A program made the translations under genes and the position numbers. A stretch of DNA of 64,000 bases from Trichobilharzia regenti (lineage: Eukaryota > Platyhelminthes > Trematoda > Strigeidida > Schistosomatidae), in the NCBI GenBank assembly GCA_944472135.2, contig OX235267.1:22117452-22181451 (forward strand), in the 5' to 3' direction. This document shows positions 1-10,499 of this stretch, piece after piece; the first letter of the stretch is position 1; every line of letters starts with the position of its first letter. The notes below the pieces were generated by a model. The model did no database searches. It was not told the DNA's origin and saw nothing but the letters and a program-made list of their open reading frames with translations.

Positions 1-219
1 TTCCAGTCAAATGGGCTGGAATTCAATAACCTCTGAATCCTAATTATGTCTTCTCATGATGTAGCGCTGGCCTCAACCAATGTGTTCCCTGAGTATCCAC
101 TTCTCGTTGATATGGTATACCCCGCTGGTCAGCAGGAAGTCATGTAGAAGATGGTTTCGGACTACTGACAGTGCAGAATTACAAATGACGTAGGTTGCTC
201 TCCATATTTTTAGAAGATG

Positions 220-640
220 AGCTCCTTCGTCTGGCCGCCTCCATGTGAATCTATCAGTTCATCTGTCCTTATGTGGCAAGGTACATTGGCTGTAGCCAGA
301 ACAGAACACTTTCCACGCGGATACTAAGATATACTCCGGAATGGTTTTACAAGGGAGAAAGAAAAGGCGTGAGAAGCTCCATTCTAGAACAATTGATCAA
401 TTCCTGTCACTTTGCCAACCCTGACCATGATTTGAAGGTTATTTAACGAATTGATGCAAACTTGCCGCGTTTTCTTCGTTATAGACTTTTAAAGACAGTG
501 GAAGCCTTGGTCATTCATGAATTTAAGCCAGACCTTAGTGTACAAAAAAGTATGTGTACAATTCTTACTTCTGCCTTGGCCGTAGAGGGATGGACATTTA
601 TCTATTTTTCATTTTGCTTATTTAGTTAATCTATGTGTCT
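220..640 (+). pseudogene. Penelope-like element, GIY-YIG/C-terminal remnant
   Basis: Degenerate coding remnant of a Penelope-like retroelement. Around 245-290 one frame reads IYQF, then ARYIG, the start of a GIY-YIG endonuclease. Near 505-560 comes the C-terminal signature VEALVIHEFKPDLSVQK, which recurs in other PLE copies here (35.2, 38.2 and 48.4 kb). The frames are interrupted by stops. The reverse transcriptase part is not in the window. No function is expected. Confidence 0.7.
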
Positions 641-2744
641 TTCCCTCATTACTACGATTGTTATTATTATTATTATTCTCACTCTGAATAATTTCCGGTT
701 CTCCCACTTGTCATTCTAAATCCAAAAATTTTCTTTACAATGTTGAATTCTATGTTGTCGAATTTCACCTACTAATCCTATAATTATACACCACTTCCCA
801 ACATGTATACATCCTATGAATTATTCTGCATGTGACATTAATTGTTTTGCCACTTGACATTTCATTATGAGTATAAGCATAAACATTTTAATCGCATTAC
901 ATACTATTATTATTATTATTTCATGTATTCACGGTACTGATTCAATTTCCCCACTGGATATATATATATATATATCCAGTGGGGGAACAATTAAAGAAAT
1001 ATTGTTAATAACAGTATCAGTGTTATGTAATTTAGAACACTGATGCTATTAATAACACTATTTATTTGATTATTATTATTATTCTCATATAAATGTGAAA
1101 CCTGATGACGAATTTATCGGAAAGAAATTTGCTGGACAAAATATCAGTATGAAGGCAACGGACTATTCATTCTGAAAAAGCTATTTCATAAAAGCCTGTC
1201 TACAGTTGACGTCATACCTATATTTGTAAAGGCGATAAACACAAAAGGATTACGTAAGATCTGAGGGATATTCTCGACATAAATTTACCTCTATATTTGT
1301 ATACGTGAATTAAGCAAATGGAGAGTGTTTACCTGTGACGTCAAGTAATACTGTCGATAAAATAACTATTATCTTAACCCAATGCACTTGAGATATGAAA
1401 CAAGTGAGAAATCTGTGTATTTCCATTTTGTAACAACAGGACGGTTATTATCTCATTCACTCTTTGGTAAACTGGATATTCATGCAGGAACAGTCACATA
1501 CTTAAAGGGATAAAACATGAATATTTTTTTATATTACTTTGATGGGACTTGTCAAAAAAGGAGTCTGAAGTTATGAATTCGAATTGCCCCTTTGATTGAT
1601 GTTATTAGACTGAAATGTTCAGTGCGTCTTTTGACACGTCACCGACGACGCCTTTAATATAATGTTATTTGTTTGCGCAAGAGGTGATTGCCAACGCTCA
1701 AGCAGATTAGGAAGTAGCAAATTGGTGTTTGAAACATTGGGTGGTGATTTTGAGTCTAGATGAGGAGACCCTCAATCACATAGAATGCAGGTACATCCAA
1801 TGGATGAGTGCCGATTGGATGAGGCATGCACCCCCAATTCAACTTTGAACTACCATCAGTCAAACAGAAAGAGGATCTTATCCACAACTTACAGACTGAT
1901 TACATTTCTGCAAGTGTAGTCTGTTGGTCGACAACACTAATGGATAATTGTTTTCTTTGATTATGGTTAATCACAAACGAATATTTTTCTTTCAGCAATG
2001 TCCAACCAACTATCTTCAGATAAGTTATTCACAATGATTAATACCTCTGAACTCAGTTCTCGTAATAGGTCTTTCATATTCCAGGCTATCAGCTACACAG
2101 TTATTACGTGTGGGTTGATCATACTACCCAGTTGTCCAGACCGAAGTAGGTGGAGTGAAGATTGAACGCGCGACCCACTGGCTAAAAGTCGAGTGCTCAA
2201 GTGAATGCGCCACGCTTCCACTACGACTTCAAAGGCATTATCTACCAAACTGCAGGACCAATGGGTGGAAATTTGAATGAGATTTAAATGTAAAGTACTG
2301 GGCTGTCAAGAAGTACAAATATCAGTGAGACGAAGTAAGATTTAGATGTTCCAAAAGATGAAGACCAAAGATCCTCCTCTTTTCAATCTCAAGATGATAT
2401 AATGTTTCAGTTATATAAGCCTAAATGTTTTTTGGTCTAATAACTTCTCACTCTCCTTCACCAAACTATTGATTCATAAAACTGATTGATTGAGATGAGT
2501 AGTTACACACCACTTGTATCAATCAGTAGTGCTTGTTGGCTAGCCAGATCGGGATGATCTAAACACCGGACGACCGACTGGGTTGTTTGGAGTCGAGCTT
2601 CATCAGCGATGTACCCGATGTAACTCAGCTCAAATAGCCGAATCAGTTCGATTCCCTCAATTTCTTGCTAGTTATTTGGGCACACTAGTCACACAATAAA
2701 TGAATTTCCAAGTTTGCAAATTGGTTATCACTTTGCAATGTAGG
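641..2744. other. AT-rich intergenic/intronic DNA with hairpins
   Basis: No coding exon is seen. It holds ATT-type microsatellites at about 660-676 and 902-922, and two successive inverted repeats. The first (about 949-985) has arms CCCCACTGGA and TCCAGTGGGG around a TA run. The second (about 1009-1056) has arms ending ATCAGTGTT and starting AACACTGAT. The remainder is unrecognised, probably old repeat DNA. Confidence 0.5.
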
Positions 2745-3930
2745 CATCGTCATCGAACAAAGCATAGAATGGCAGTCAAACATTTCCCTACCTCAACTTC
2801 CTTCATCGACTTCACAAAGGCCTTCGACAGACAGCGTTGACTGAGAGGTAATTCGGAAACTACTTCAACACTACGGCGTGCAATATACAAGTCTTTATCA
2901 ACCTCATTTGACAAGCTGGCTATGTGACAATGTTGTGTGTCAGGTGATCCGCAACCGAAAACTCAGTGAGGCGTCCGAAGTGAAAAAAAGAGTAAGACAA
3001 GGCTGGCTACCTATTATCGCCGATCCTATTACTATCTGTGATGGACTAGATTATGCGCCACACTGTGCGTTGGGATCAAGAAGACAGGAATACGTTAGAA
3101 TGACCGATAAGAAGACCCTAGAATATTTGGTTTTCGTGCGAAGACTTCCTGGTGAAAACCAAAAAATTGGCAGAAATGGCTGGCAGGCAGCGAAGAGAGG
3201 ACTCCAGGTGAACATTGAGAAGATGGAGGTGATGAAGATAACCAACCAACCGCAACAACAACAACAACAAACAGGACCAATCAGCATCGGCGGGAGAGAG
3301 ATTTGATGGAGGTTACGTCCTCCACTTATCTAGGAGGCAAGGTTTTAACCCCAAGCAATCGGAAGAGATGGAGATGTCAATGCCAGTTAGAATCAGAGAA
3401 GCAAGATACGCCTTCATCAAACTGAAACCAGTTTGGAAATCTTATGCACTCAAACAGCATAAAGAACAAGATTCGGATTTTCAACTCAGTCACCTCTTCT
3501 GTGTGGCTTAGAAACTTAGCCGGTGTGTCACGAGAAGCATTTCCAACAGGCTACTACAGACTTTTATCAGCAGCTGACTTCACCTAGCTCCATAGTGAAA
3601 ATCGAATGCCCGGCCAGAAAAAATTAGTAACAAGAGAGTATTGCTCAACAGATAAGTAGAGAAAAATGGGGAAGGATGGACACATGTAGAGGAGGGCGTC
3701 AAATGACACGGTGCACCAGGTTCTTCAGTGGAACTAGAATGGGAAGCGATGAGCGGGTCGTCTTAGGGTGACATGGAGGAGATTGTGTGAGGCGGAGGTA
3801 GAAGACTATAGATAGTTGTGGGGAGTGTTAAAGAGGACCACAGAAACTAGGACAAGATGGAGATATACTGCTGAGGCAGTGTATTCCACTCGGAACCCCC
3901 AAGGGAATAATTATAATCATTATAATGTAC
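2745..3930 (+). pseudogene. LINE-B (RTE-like) reverse transcriptase remnant with 3' end
   Basis: Decayed non-LTR retrotransposon. Around 2795-2835 a frame reads FIDFTKAFDRQ, reverse transcriptase motif A. A 142-codon open piece (2878-3306) keeps a recognisable part of the palm region with a Gln run near its end. At about 3590-3930 lies the family's 3' region: a segment matching the C-terminal LINE domain, then the terminal motif resembling TTCCACTCGGAACCC and a short AAT-rich tail. Several frameshifts and stops are present. The RTE-clade assignment is by resemblance. Confidence 0.7.
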
Positions 3931-4925
3931 ATAGTTCAAGAGGTGAAATTTCCTCTGGAAGATAAACTATTCAGATCACACAGTGTGTGATCTTCTTGAT
4001 ACAGTAAATGCTAATCAAGAAAGCAAGTATCCTATAAGCATTTTCTTCATTTCTTGATTTGAAACTCATGAATACTTGATAGCATTGACTTGTTCACAAA
4101 TATTTTAATATACCACCATAAATTACCTTTACTACCAAGATCAGTACCCAATTTTGAATGATAACAGTTGTAGGCTGATTATTTTGGGGAATTATATGCG
4201 GATACAGCATACTATTTAGTAATCATATTCTGATGTTGGTATGTATTGGTGAACTCTAATATTTTTGCTTTGATAAGCTGCGTATTCCTGCCTTCTAGTC
4301 GGTCAGAATGCAAGTTTCACAAAAACAATATAGTGAACAGCAACAGCACAGAAAAGGAAGTAATACTGAGATAAGCAATGAGAACCTTCGAGATTAAAAA
4401 TAATGGTTGCATGATCGCTAAGATAAATATTTGAGATATCGAAAACTACAAGTAATGCATGCATTTCTTGTTAGCATAGTCGGCTTTGAGATATGCTTCA
4501 ATGTTTCAGCCAAAAAACTCGCTCTGCACTTTGAATATTTAAGCTTTGAATAATAACTGTATCTCTCAAACATGGAACTTTGGTTTCACGTGAAAAATAG
4601 GTCGACTAAGTACATTCAATTCGCCTGAATCTATCTTAAGTGGCCTAGTAAACTTCAAAGTATCTGCAAGACTGTTTTACTGAATGGATTGAAATTCTAG
4701 TGATATACATACATTCATTGTATATCATATTCTACTAATTCTGTAGTGCTTTTCTTTTTCCTCACATTTTCTTTCTGTATTTGGTATATTTGTTAACACT
4801 GATGTCATAATTATCGTTACATTTTCTAATTTCTGGGCTGCTTTTTTTTAATTTCATTATTCCATATTAGATAAGTTTATTTTAATAATCACATACGGAT
4901 GTAGTATTAACAAGTGGTTGACATT
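3931..4925. other. AT-rich stretch without recognised feature
   Basis: No exon, RNA gene or family-assignable repeat was recognised on either strand. It is likely intron or downstream DNA of the SNX14-like gene, whose missing 3' exons lie below 6990 or outside the window. Confidence 0.4.
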
Positions 4926-4984
4926 TCGAGTATAAATTATTGCTCATAATCATATCAATCTATTCACACGTTTTCACAATTAGT

Positions 4985-4986
<2 letters not shown>

Positions 4987-5045
<59 letters not shown>
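4987..5045. repeat. (TA)n microsatellite in PLE terminal region
   Basis: About 29 uninterrupted TA units between the PLE coding remnant and its terminal hairpin. A short TA run occupies the same place in the related copy near 51405, so this is an expansion of an element-borne tract. Confidence 0.95.
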
Positions 5046-5047
<2 letters not shown>

Positions 5048-5462
5048 TCTGTTCTGTCTCTCCAGCCTCCCTTTGTTGTTGTTACCACTTTCCATATTTC
5101 CGGTATAGGCATTGCGTCATTCCGATTGCACGTGTGCGGTGTTGAAGTGATATACAAAGCTTCAGTGATTAATCTCTCTCTCCACCTAACTATATTACTT
5201 TTTAATACTCTCACCCTGTTCCACCCTATTTTGTGATTCCGTGAGAGTGAACGCAGTGCGATGACTGAGCTTTTTTCTAGGTTATTTAACTTAGCAGAGT
5301 CAGCTGTTCTAGGGCTACCTAAATTTTTATGTCCCAATAATCTAGTTGACCCTGATCTACTAGTTTGACCTATGTTATTGACCTCACAGTCATTACATAG
5401 TACTTGGTTAATATTATTTTGCTTAATTGCATCTATTGGGTACTTAAGACAACAAAGTTTAT

Positions 5463-5711
5463 TTTATGGAGGATTTAATCATGAGCTGACATCAGTTAGA
5501 GAACCACTGGAAAACCTGGGAGTACTGGACAGCTGTTTCGTCCTAGTTTGGGACTCCTCAGCAGTACGCACCCACCGGGATTCGAACCCAGGACCTTCTG
5601 GTTATAAGGCGAGCTCGTAGACCATTGAGCCACTGGGACCCGATCCAATGGTCCTTGAATTCTAACTTCTGCCAGTTCACGATATAGCGCGACCAAAAAC
5701 CAATACTTGAA
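5463..5711 (-). mobile_element. SINE-H1 copy with target-site duplication
   Basis: tRNA-headed SINE on the minus strand. The head has an A-box-like segment (AGTGGCTCAATGG) and a B-box (GGGTTCGAATCCC), followed by a hammerhead domain and a body ending in GATGTCAGCTCATGATTAAA. It is bounded by a perfect 12-bp duplication AACAAAGTTTAT at 5451-5462 and 5712-5723 and lies within a PLE remnant. It is one of the better-preserved copies, and its ribozyme core is intact. Confidence 0.85.
5522..5567 (-). ncRNA. Hammerhead ribozyme motif, type I, complete consensus
   Basis: On the minus strand, in order: stem I strand GUACUG; core CUGAGGA (consensus CUGANGA); stem II GUCC, loop CAAACUA, GGAC; GAAA; self-complementary stem III CAGCUG; U16.1 and C17; stem I strand CAGUAC, which pairs perfectly with the first. 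Every invariant core base is present. Cleavage would fall after position 5528. Stem III has no loop within one strand, so activity probably needs two molecules or a tandem dimer, as known for minimal hammerheads. Schistosome Sm-alpha repeats are known to encode hammerheads. Activity is inferred. Confidence 0.8.
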
Positions 5712-5940
5712 AACAAAGTTTATCTCTAAGAGAGTTGTTTGATTTATATGCCACTCTGATTCCAGCGTCATAGAGTATTCTACGTAAGGCGGCTGACGTT
5801 CCTCCTTTATACGGCAGTGCTACAAAGGCTTGGGATTCGATATTATTTCGTCACTTTTATTGCTAGTCTTGTTTTTCTATTATTCTTCATATGTTTCTGA
5901 ATAAATTCTGGTGGGTAGGTATTCATTAGTAAGATTTTCA

Positions 5941-6190
5941 TTGTGCATCCGTGGTATAGCGGTTAGGACGCTCGCCAACCATGCACATGGTCCGGGGTTC
6001 GATCCCCGGTTGACAAACTCCTTTACCTTGCTAACTCAGTAATAAAACTGGTAAAGAGGAAAGGTTGGGCATGAGGTTAGCAACCCCATCTTGTAAAATA
6101 AACGCTGCTAAAGAAACTTCAAGCCACTACCTTGAAGCCCTATGTTCCACTGGGAACGTGAAGGAAAAAACAAAAAAACAACAACAAACA
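5941..6190 (+). mobile_element. SINE-T3, tRNA-headed SINE
   Basis: The head has an A-box region (GTGGTATAGCGGTTAGGACGC) at about 5951 and a B-box (GGGGTTCGATCCCCGG) at about 5994. The body carries CTGGTAAAGAG and CTAGCAACC-like blocks, then the 3' segment GAAGCCCTATGTTCCACTGG and an A-rich tail. That 3' segment resembles the end of LINE-B, which suggests LINE-B supplies the reverse transcriptase. Closest relatives are at 11717-11957 and 47972-48202. Confidence 0.8.
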
Positions 6191-6569
6191 ACTACCACAC
6201 TATTTTCATGATTATGAAAACGAAACTGACAATCTTTACTAATAAAAATTGAACACAGAATACAACTGGAGTAAATTTGTATACAGGCTTTCTGAATGCT
6301 ATCGCTAATAAACAAATCTGTTCATCATTAGATAAGTAAGGCTAAACATAATAATTAATCATAAGGTTAAAAATTGCTGTCTCTTTATTATTCTGTAAGC
6401 ATCGATGGAGAACAAATAAATTGCAATAAAATAACTTCATTAATAAAAATAATGATCGGTAATAAACAGTAGTGATATTTATTCATATAAAATAAAAATA
6501 CACCCATATTTAGAATATGAACATTTTATTCTGTAGGGATTCGGAATAACTTCTGTGTATACTTTGTCA

Positions 6570-6730
6570 CAAACCAGGGAGCATTGGACAGCTGGTCTCA
6601 TCGTAGTTTAGGACTTTTCAATGATGCGCATCCGGATGACCCTACCAGGAGTCAAACCCAGAATCTTCAAGATACGAGACCAAGCTCGTTGACCATTCAG
6701 CCACTTTGAATTCTTACCTATATCGAATAA
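6570..6730 (-). mobile_element. SINE-H1, degenerate copy
   Basis: Minus-strand remnant: stem I strand CAAUGC, CAGCUG, a damaged GAGA in place of GAAA, GUCC, then a decayed B-box and tRNA head (GGCTGAATGG). The ribozyme core is lost. It sits in the intron or flank just downstream of the SNX14-like exon at 6990. Confidence 0.65.
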
Positions 6731-6989
6731 TGATATTGTGCTACCCTAAACCAATCTCTTCACAATGAGCATCATCCACTTCATCTAGACATGGTAGAAC
6801 CTACTGGCCCTGACTTCTCATCACAGCTCCAGTATACCTAGCCCATAACGATCAATGAACTGGAGATTGGTACTTAGATTCTAGGTATTTTTCGGGTATA
6901 CGGATTAAATTCAGTGTGGGTTTCACTGTCTGTTATATTGAAGAAATCTACACAGGATATATTAAAGCACAATAAATCTATCTACTTAC

Positions 6990-7130
6990 CTCTTTAGTCA
7001 ACTTCAATGGTACAGATTTAACAAAACGTCCCAAATTCAAATCAAATAAATTCGTATTGAATGGTTCATTGGAGGTGAGAAAACTATAGAGAAGTTTACT
7101 TTTTCGTAGAAATGGTTGTGCAACTAAATA
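6990..7130 (-). CDS. SNX14: SNX14-like sorting nexin, exon after the PX domain (exon 6 of 6 seen)
   Basis: Sorting nexin 14 family proteins are ER-associated PXA-RGS-PX proteins linked to lipid-droplet and lipid homeostasis. This 141-bp exon has 47 codons. It follows the acceptor TTTTTCAG (7131-7138) and ends before the donor GTAAGTAG (6982-6989); both ends are phase 0. It encodes residues 483-529 of the joined fragment: the last helix of the PX domain (LLYSFLTSNEPF) and then NLGRFVKSVPLKLTKE, which matches the conserved segment directly after the PX domain of SNX14. The preceding exon ends ESYLQ and this one starts YLVAQ, as expected at that point of the family. Next exons toward the C-terminal nexin domain were not found below 6990. 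Confidence 0.85.
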
Positions 7131-7894
7131 CTGAAAAAGATTTAAAAAAAGACAAATTGAGATAAACGAATAATTATTATGTGAAAATAAGTTAGAAAAA
7201 ATAGCACTATATTTTGCGGAGAATGATTATATATATATATACTCATTAATCTAGAGGAAGTAAGACTATATCAAAAAGTCCTATACACTAGTTACTTTTT
7301 AACGACGATGTTAGACCATGCTGAATCGCATGACTCTTCCTGAGGTAAAGTGAGTGATTTTACGTTGTAGGAATAGACATACTTTACTACTTCGTTATTC
7401 ATCAGCAAACAATTCATTCCAAATCCCTGCAAGCCAGACTTGGAAATCAAAGTGACCCACACTAGCGACTAGTTCTATGCAGGAAGTTATGTGGAATTCT
7501 GTTGAAAAACTCTGAACAGTGGAGCCCAATAAGTCAAGTAAGAGAACAACTACTTGCCGATGACATTGATTTGCAGTTGCGCTATATACAGCGAATTGGC
7601 AGAATTTGTAATTCATTTGCAACTGGATCAGTTTCCAGTGGCTGAATAGTCTACCAGCTCACCTTGCAGCCGGAAGGTCCTGGATTTCAACATAGGTAGG
7701 ATGTAGTACTAAAGATTCCCAAATTATTTTGATTGGACACTAGTAATTAGTGTGATGTGTCTGGTCCTTTCTTCGCTGCACACTGAATTCTATCAGTCAG
7801 CTTTGTAATGTGGCCACCATTCTAGGTAGCTCGCCATCACGGCACACATTGATTTGATGATATTAGATGGTTGGAGGCGATCAGCCACAGGAAG

Positions 7895-7937
7895 CCTTGA
7901 ACCTAGGTTTCATGCTAGTTGGCCCTCATCAGCGAGG
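7895..7937 (-). ncRNA. Hammerhead ribozyme motif in SINE-H2, minus arm
   Basis: Minus strand: stem I CCUCG; core CUGAUGA; stem II GGGC, loop CAACUA, GCAU; GAAA; palindromic stem III CCUAGG; UU at the cleavage position; stem I CAAGG with one mismatch. The core is intact but stems I and II are imperfect, so activity is uncertain. Confidence 0.6.
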
Positions 7938-8167
7938 TGTATCTGCAACCTTGAAGGAACTCATGTCCCTTCTGAGATTCGAACCCGCGTCACCCAGTGC
8001 TGCAGTTAGAGGCGTTACCACTGAGCTATTCGGGCTCGCGATTGACCTCCTACAGTACTGTAGTGGCGAACTCGAATACCTCAGTGGTAACGTCTCGGAC
8101 TGCAGCACTGGGTGACGCGGGTTCGAATCTCAGAAGGGACATGAGTTCCTTCAAGGTTGCAGATACA

Positions 8168-8210
8168 CCTTGCTGATGAGGGCCAACTAGCACGAAATCT
8201 AGGTCCAAGG
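8168..8210 (+). ncRNA. Hammerhead ribozyme motif in SINE-H2, plus arm
   Basis: In order: stem I CCUUG (8168-8172); core CUGAUGA (8173-8179); stem II GGGC, loop CAACUA, GCAC with one mismatch; GAAA (8194-8197); stem III UCUAGG, pairable through a U-G wobble; U and C17 (8204-8205); stem I CAAGG (8206-8210), fully complementary to the first. All core bases match the consensus. The stem sequences share nothing with SINE-H1, so this is a separate ribozyme lineage or a very old split. Confidence 0.75.
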
Positions 8211-8366
8211 CTTCCTGACGATTGCCTCCAACCATCTAATACCATTCCCAAATTAAGATGAAACAGCTGTCCAGTATCCCTTTGATTTTCCAATGGTTTT
8301 CTAACTGATGTCATCTGGTGACCTAACCAGTAATCGATCAAATACCTGCAAACCAACACACTTGAA

Positions 8367-10499
8367 AAACATTTTATTATCTACAATACATCTAGCAATC
8401 AATTCCAATTTTTTAGCCGATAAAACTTGAAGGCTTAACTCGCGGTGCTTATCACCAAAGCAGATAACCGTTTTGGAGCAGTACGAAGTTTTAAACAGGA
8501 CTTCTGTGAGTTATGCAGTTTAGGATAGGGAACAGCTTGCTGCAACATTTGATGGCTTTGTGATCAACTCTTCCAGAAGAAGTAGGTGGGGACTTTTGCA
8601 GTATTAGCTGGATACGGGCAAGACAGTTGTGCTTATGGTTTGCAGTGACAGCAATCAACGGTGACAACTATTTTACCACCAAACTGTTGAGTCGTTTATA
8701 ACTTGAAACTACGATGGTATGTCAGAAAATAAAGTCTACTCAATAAGAATGACATTTGTCTCTCACCAGAGGATTATTTACGCGTTTTATTTCAGTAAAT
8801 AATTTTTTACTGATCCTTTTGACACTTTTTAGTAAAATTCCTCTCCTCGATGCAATTCATATGGAAACATAATTAACATTTTGCACAAGCAACAACACAG
8901 CTACAACTACTACGATCGATGCAAGCTTACAATTTAAACACAGTTTCCGTCTATCATCTGTTTCTGATATGGCTCAATTATGTGACTTTAATATAGATGA
9001 GCAACATGAATATGTGCATTACAAGAAGTTATTGGATAGTAGTGTTTTTAAGGTTTCCTATAATGCCTTTCTAATATATCTATTTCTTGCTTACAACAGA
9101 CTAAACGATTAGACGCTTTTTTCTTAATAGGCGGACTCAGTGCCAATCGAACCGGACAAATAAAATAATTCACAAACACACACACATTTGGCCTTGTGAT
9201 TATCTTTATTCAAATTTTACTATTCTAATGAACAGTACGTTGCTATTATATAATTCTTAATGAGCTAGGAGTCCATATGATGGAGAAACAAAATTTACAA
9301 AATGGAAGACTTGGCGTACATCAACCGGCACACACACACACACACGTGATGCAACTCACGAGACAGAGGCTGATATACTTCGAAGTTAACTGCAACTCAA
9401 GTTTTGTTAGTACTAAACTTCAATGCTTTTAAATCACGTGTCAGTGAGTTGAATAGAATATATTGATTAACAACCACCCAAAGATAGCATTTTGTAGAAG
9501 AGTGAAGTCGTGAAATAACACACAAATAACCTAATTTTACCTCACCGGCTAAATATTTTTGAGTTATGTCTTCAGTGAGTAGAAAGCGCAAAGTTTTAGA
9601 TACACTTTACACATTCTCTCTGTTTGCCATAATCTGGAGAAAACATGTCTACAGTTGATGGATGAATGAATTTCCAGTGTTCGGAGATGTAATACTACAG
9701 AAGTTGTAGTAAGAAAATACTGTGTGACTGGAATGGCTTTATTGCATGCCCCTGCTTAATTGTAACCTCGTAATCCGTCGCTACAGTGGTTTACTGGCAA
9801 GTTATGCCTTCTATATGCTTTTTAAATGAAATTCTGCAATGAAAAGTTTTTTACCTGAAGTAACATATTATTGGTGGTATTATATTCTTGAACTGCGTTA
9901 CATTTGCCACACTTTTATCAGAGAATGTTACTTGATACTGATATCTGTGTAATGTAATGGATTCAGGTAGGCAGTAAGTTCAAATGTTAAACGTATACTT
10001 CTGGTTTTTCATGAAATCATGCCAGTGTATTTGGTGCATTGATTATTGAAACGTGACAATACACAGAGGATAATGTAGGTGGCCCTACTTCATGAAAGGG
10101 ATATCCTATATAGTCGCCCGTGTGATTGAATTCGGAAAACTTATCTGATACCACAACAATTACTAGAATTATGCGAGTAACCATTGTGTAGTATTCTCAG
10201 CTTTGTCATCATTTGCACTTCACTAAGGTTTTGTTCTTGTTACTCAAATAACTAGCGAGTTTCAACAGGGCAGCCGGCTTAAACCACTGGGCTAACAGAA
10301 TCACCATCTATCAATCAAGCAGTTATATCAAATGATCCTTACACGAACTCGCACCCATATCTTATTAGCTCCTGACTAGATGCTGTGAAATACTAGCAGA
10401 ATTGGTTCTCTCTACCTACACAACAACCCTACGACAAATGATATACCTCAGATTATTACTTTACATGTTAATCCTGTATAAAGAAGAAACATTTTGGAA
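8367..10499. other. Intronic DNA without recognised gene
   Basis: Within intron 5 of the SNX14-like gene. Short CA-type microsatellites occur near 9172-9184 and 9333-9346. No exon or assignable repeat is seen on either strand. Confidence 0.45.

Larger units (their letters stand above)
4926..5840 (-). pseudogene. Penelope-like element fragment with terminal repeat (interrupted)
   Basis: Minus-strand remnant. An open stretch at 4960-5337 reads NHKIGWNRVRVL and, further on, RWRERLITEALYI, the typical C-terminus of the Penelope GIY-YIG protein. Coding-like remnants continue to about 5840 (for example ESEWHINQ). Downstream in element sense come a CT/GT-rich segment, a long TA run, then the terminal-repeat hairpin (4930-4975). 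The same order occurs at 51190-51600. The element is split by a SINE-H1 insertion at 5463-5711. Confidence 0.7.
7727..8243. mobile_element. SINE-H2 inverted pair inserted as one unit
   Basis: A minus-strand SINE-H2 (about 7727-8045) faces a shorter plus-strand copy (about 8062-8243). Heads are in the centre: TAGCTCAGTGGTAACGC as A-box region and GGGTTCGAATCTC as B-box on the minus copy, and the corresponding bases on the plus copy. The whole unit is flanked by a perfect 12-bp duplication ATTCCCAAATTA (7715-7726 and 8244-8255), so it entered a SINE-H1 copy in one event. Each arm carries a hammerhead motif. Confidence 0.85.
7575..8366 (+). mobile_element. SINE-H1 copy split by a SINE-H2 insertion
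   Basis: The 5' half (7575-7726) has the leader TTGCGCTATATACAGCGAATTG, here slightly altered, the head GTGGCTGAATAG and a decayed B-box. The 3' half (8244-8366) resumes with GATGAAACAGCTGTCCAGTA and the SINE-H1 3' body. Between them is a 517-bp insertion with its own target duplication. The hammerhead of this copy is broken by the insertion and by decay. Confidence 0.75.

Noticed and set aside
3051..3287. Cysteine-rich small protein on the minus strand
   Set aside because: Antisense of the Gln-codon run of a LINE-B remnant.
4940..5236. Protein with a long Tyr-Ile repeat
   Set aside because: It is the translation of a TA microsatellite in a PLE terminal region.
5941..6015. Possible genuine tRNA gene
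   Set aside because: A- and B-box-like segments are present, but the same head recurs with mutations at 11.7 and 48.0 kb, always followed by the same non-tRNA body and tail. It is a SINE head. The same holds for the heads of SINE-H1 and SINE-H2.
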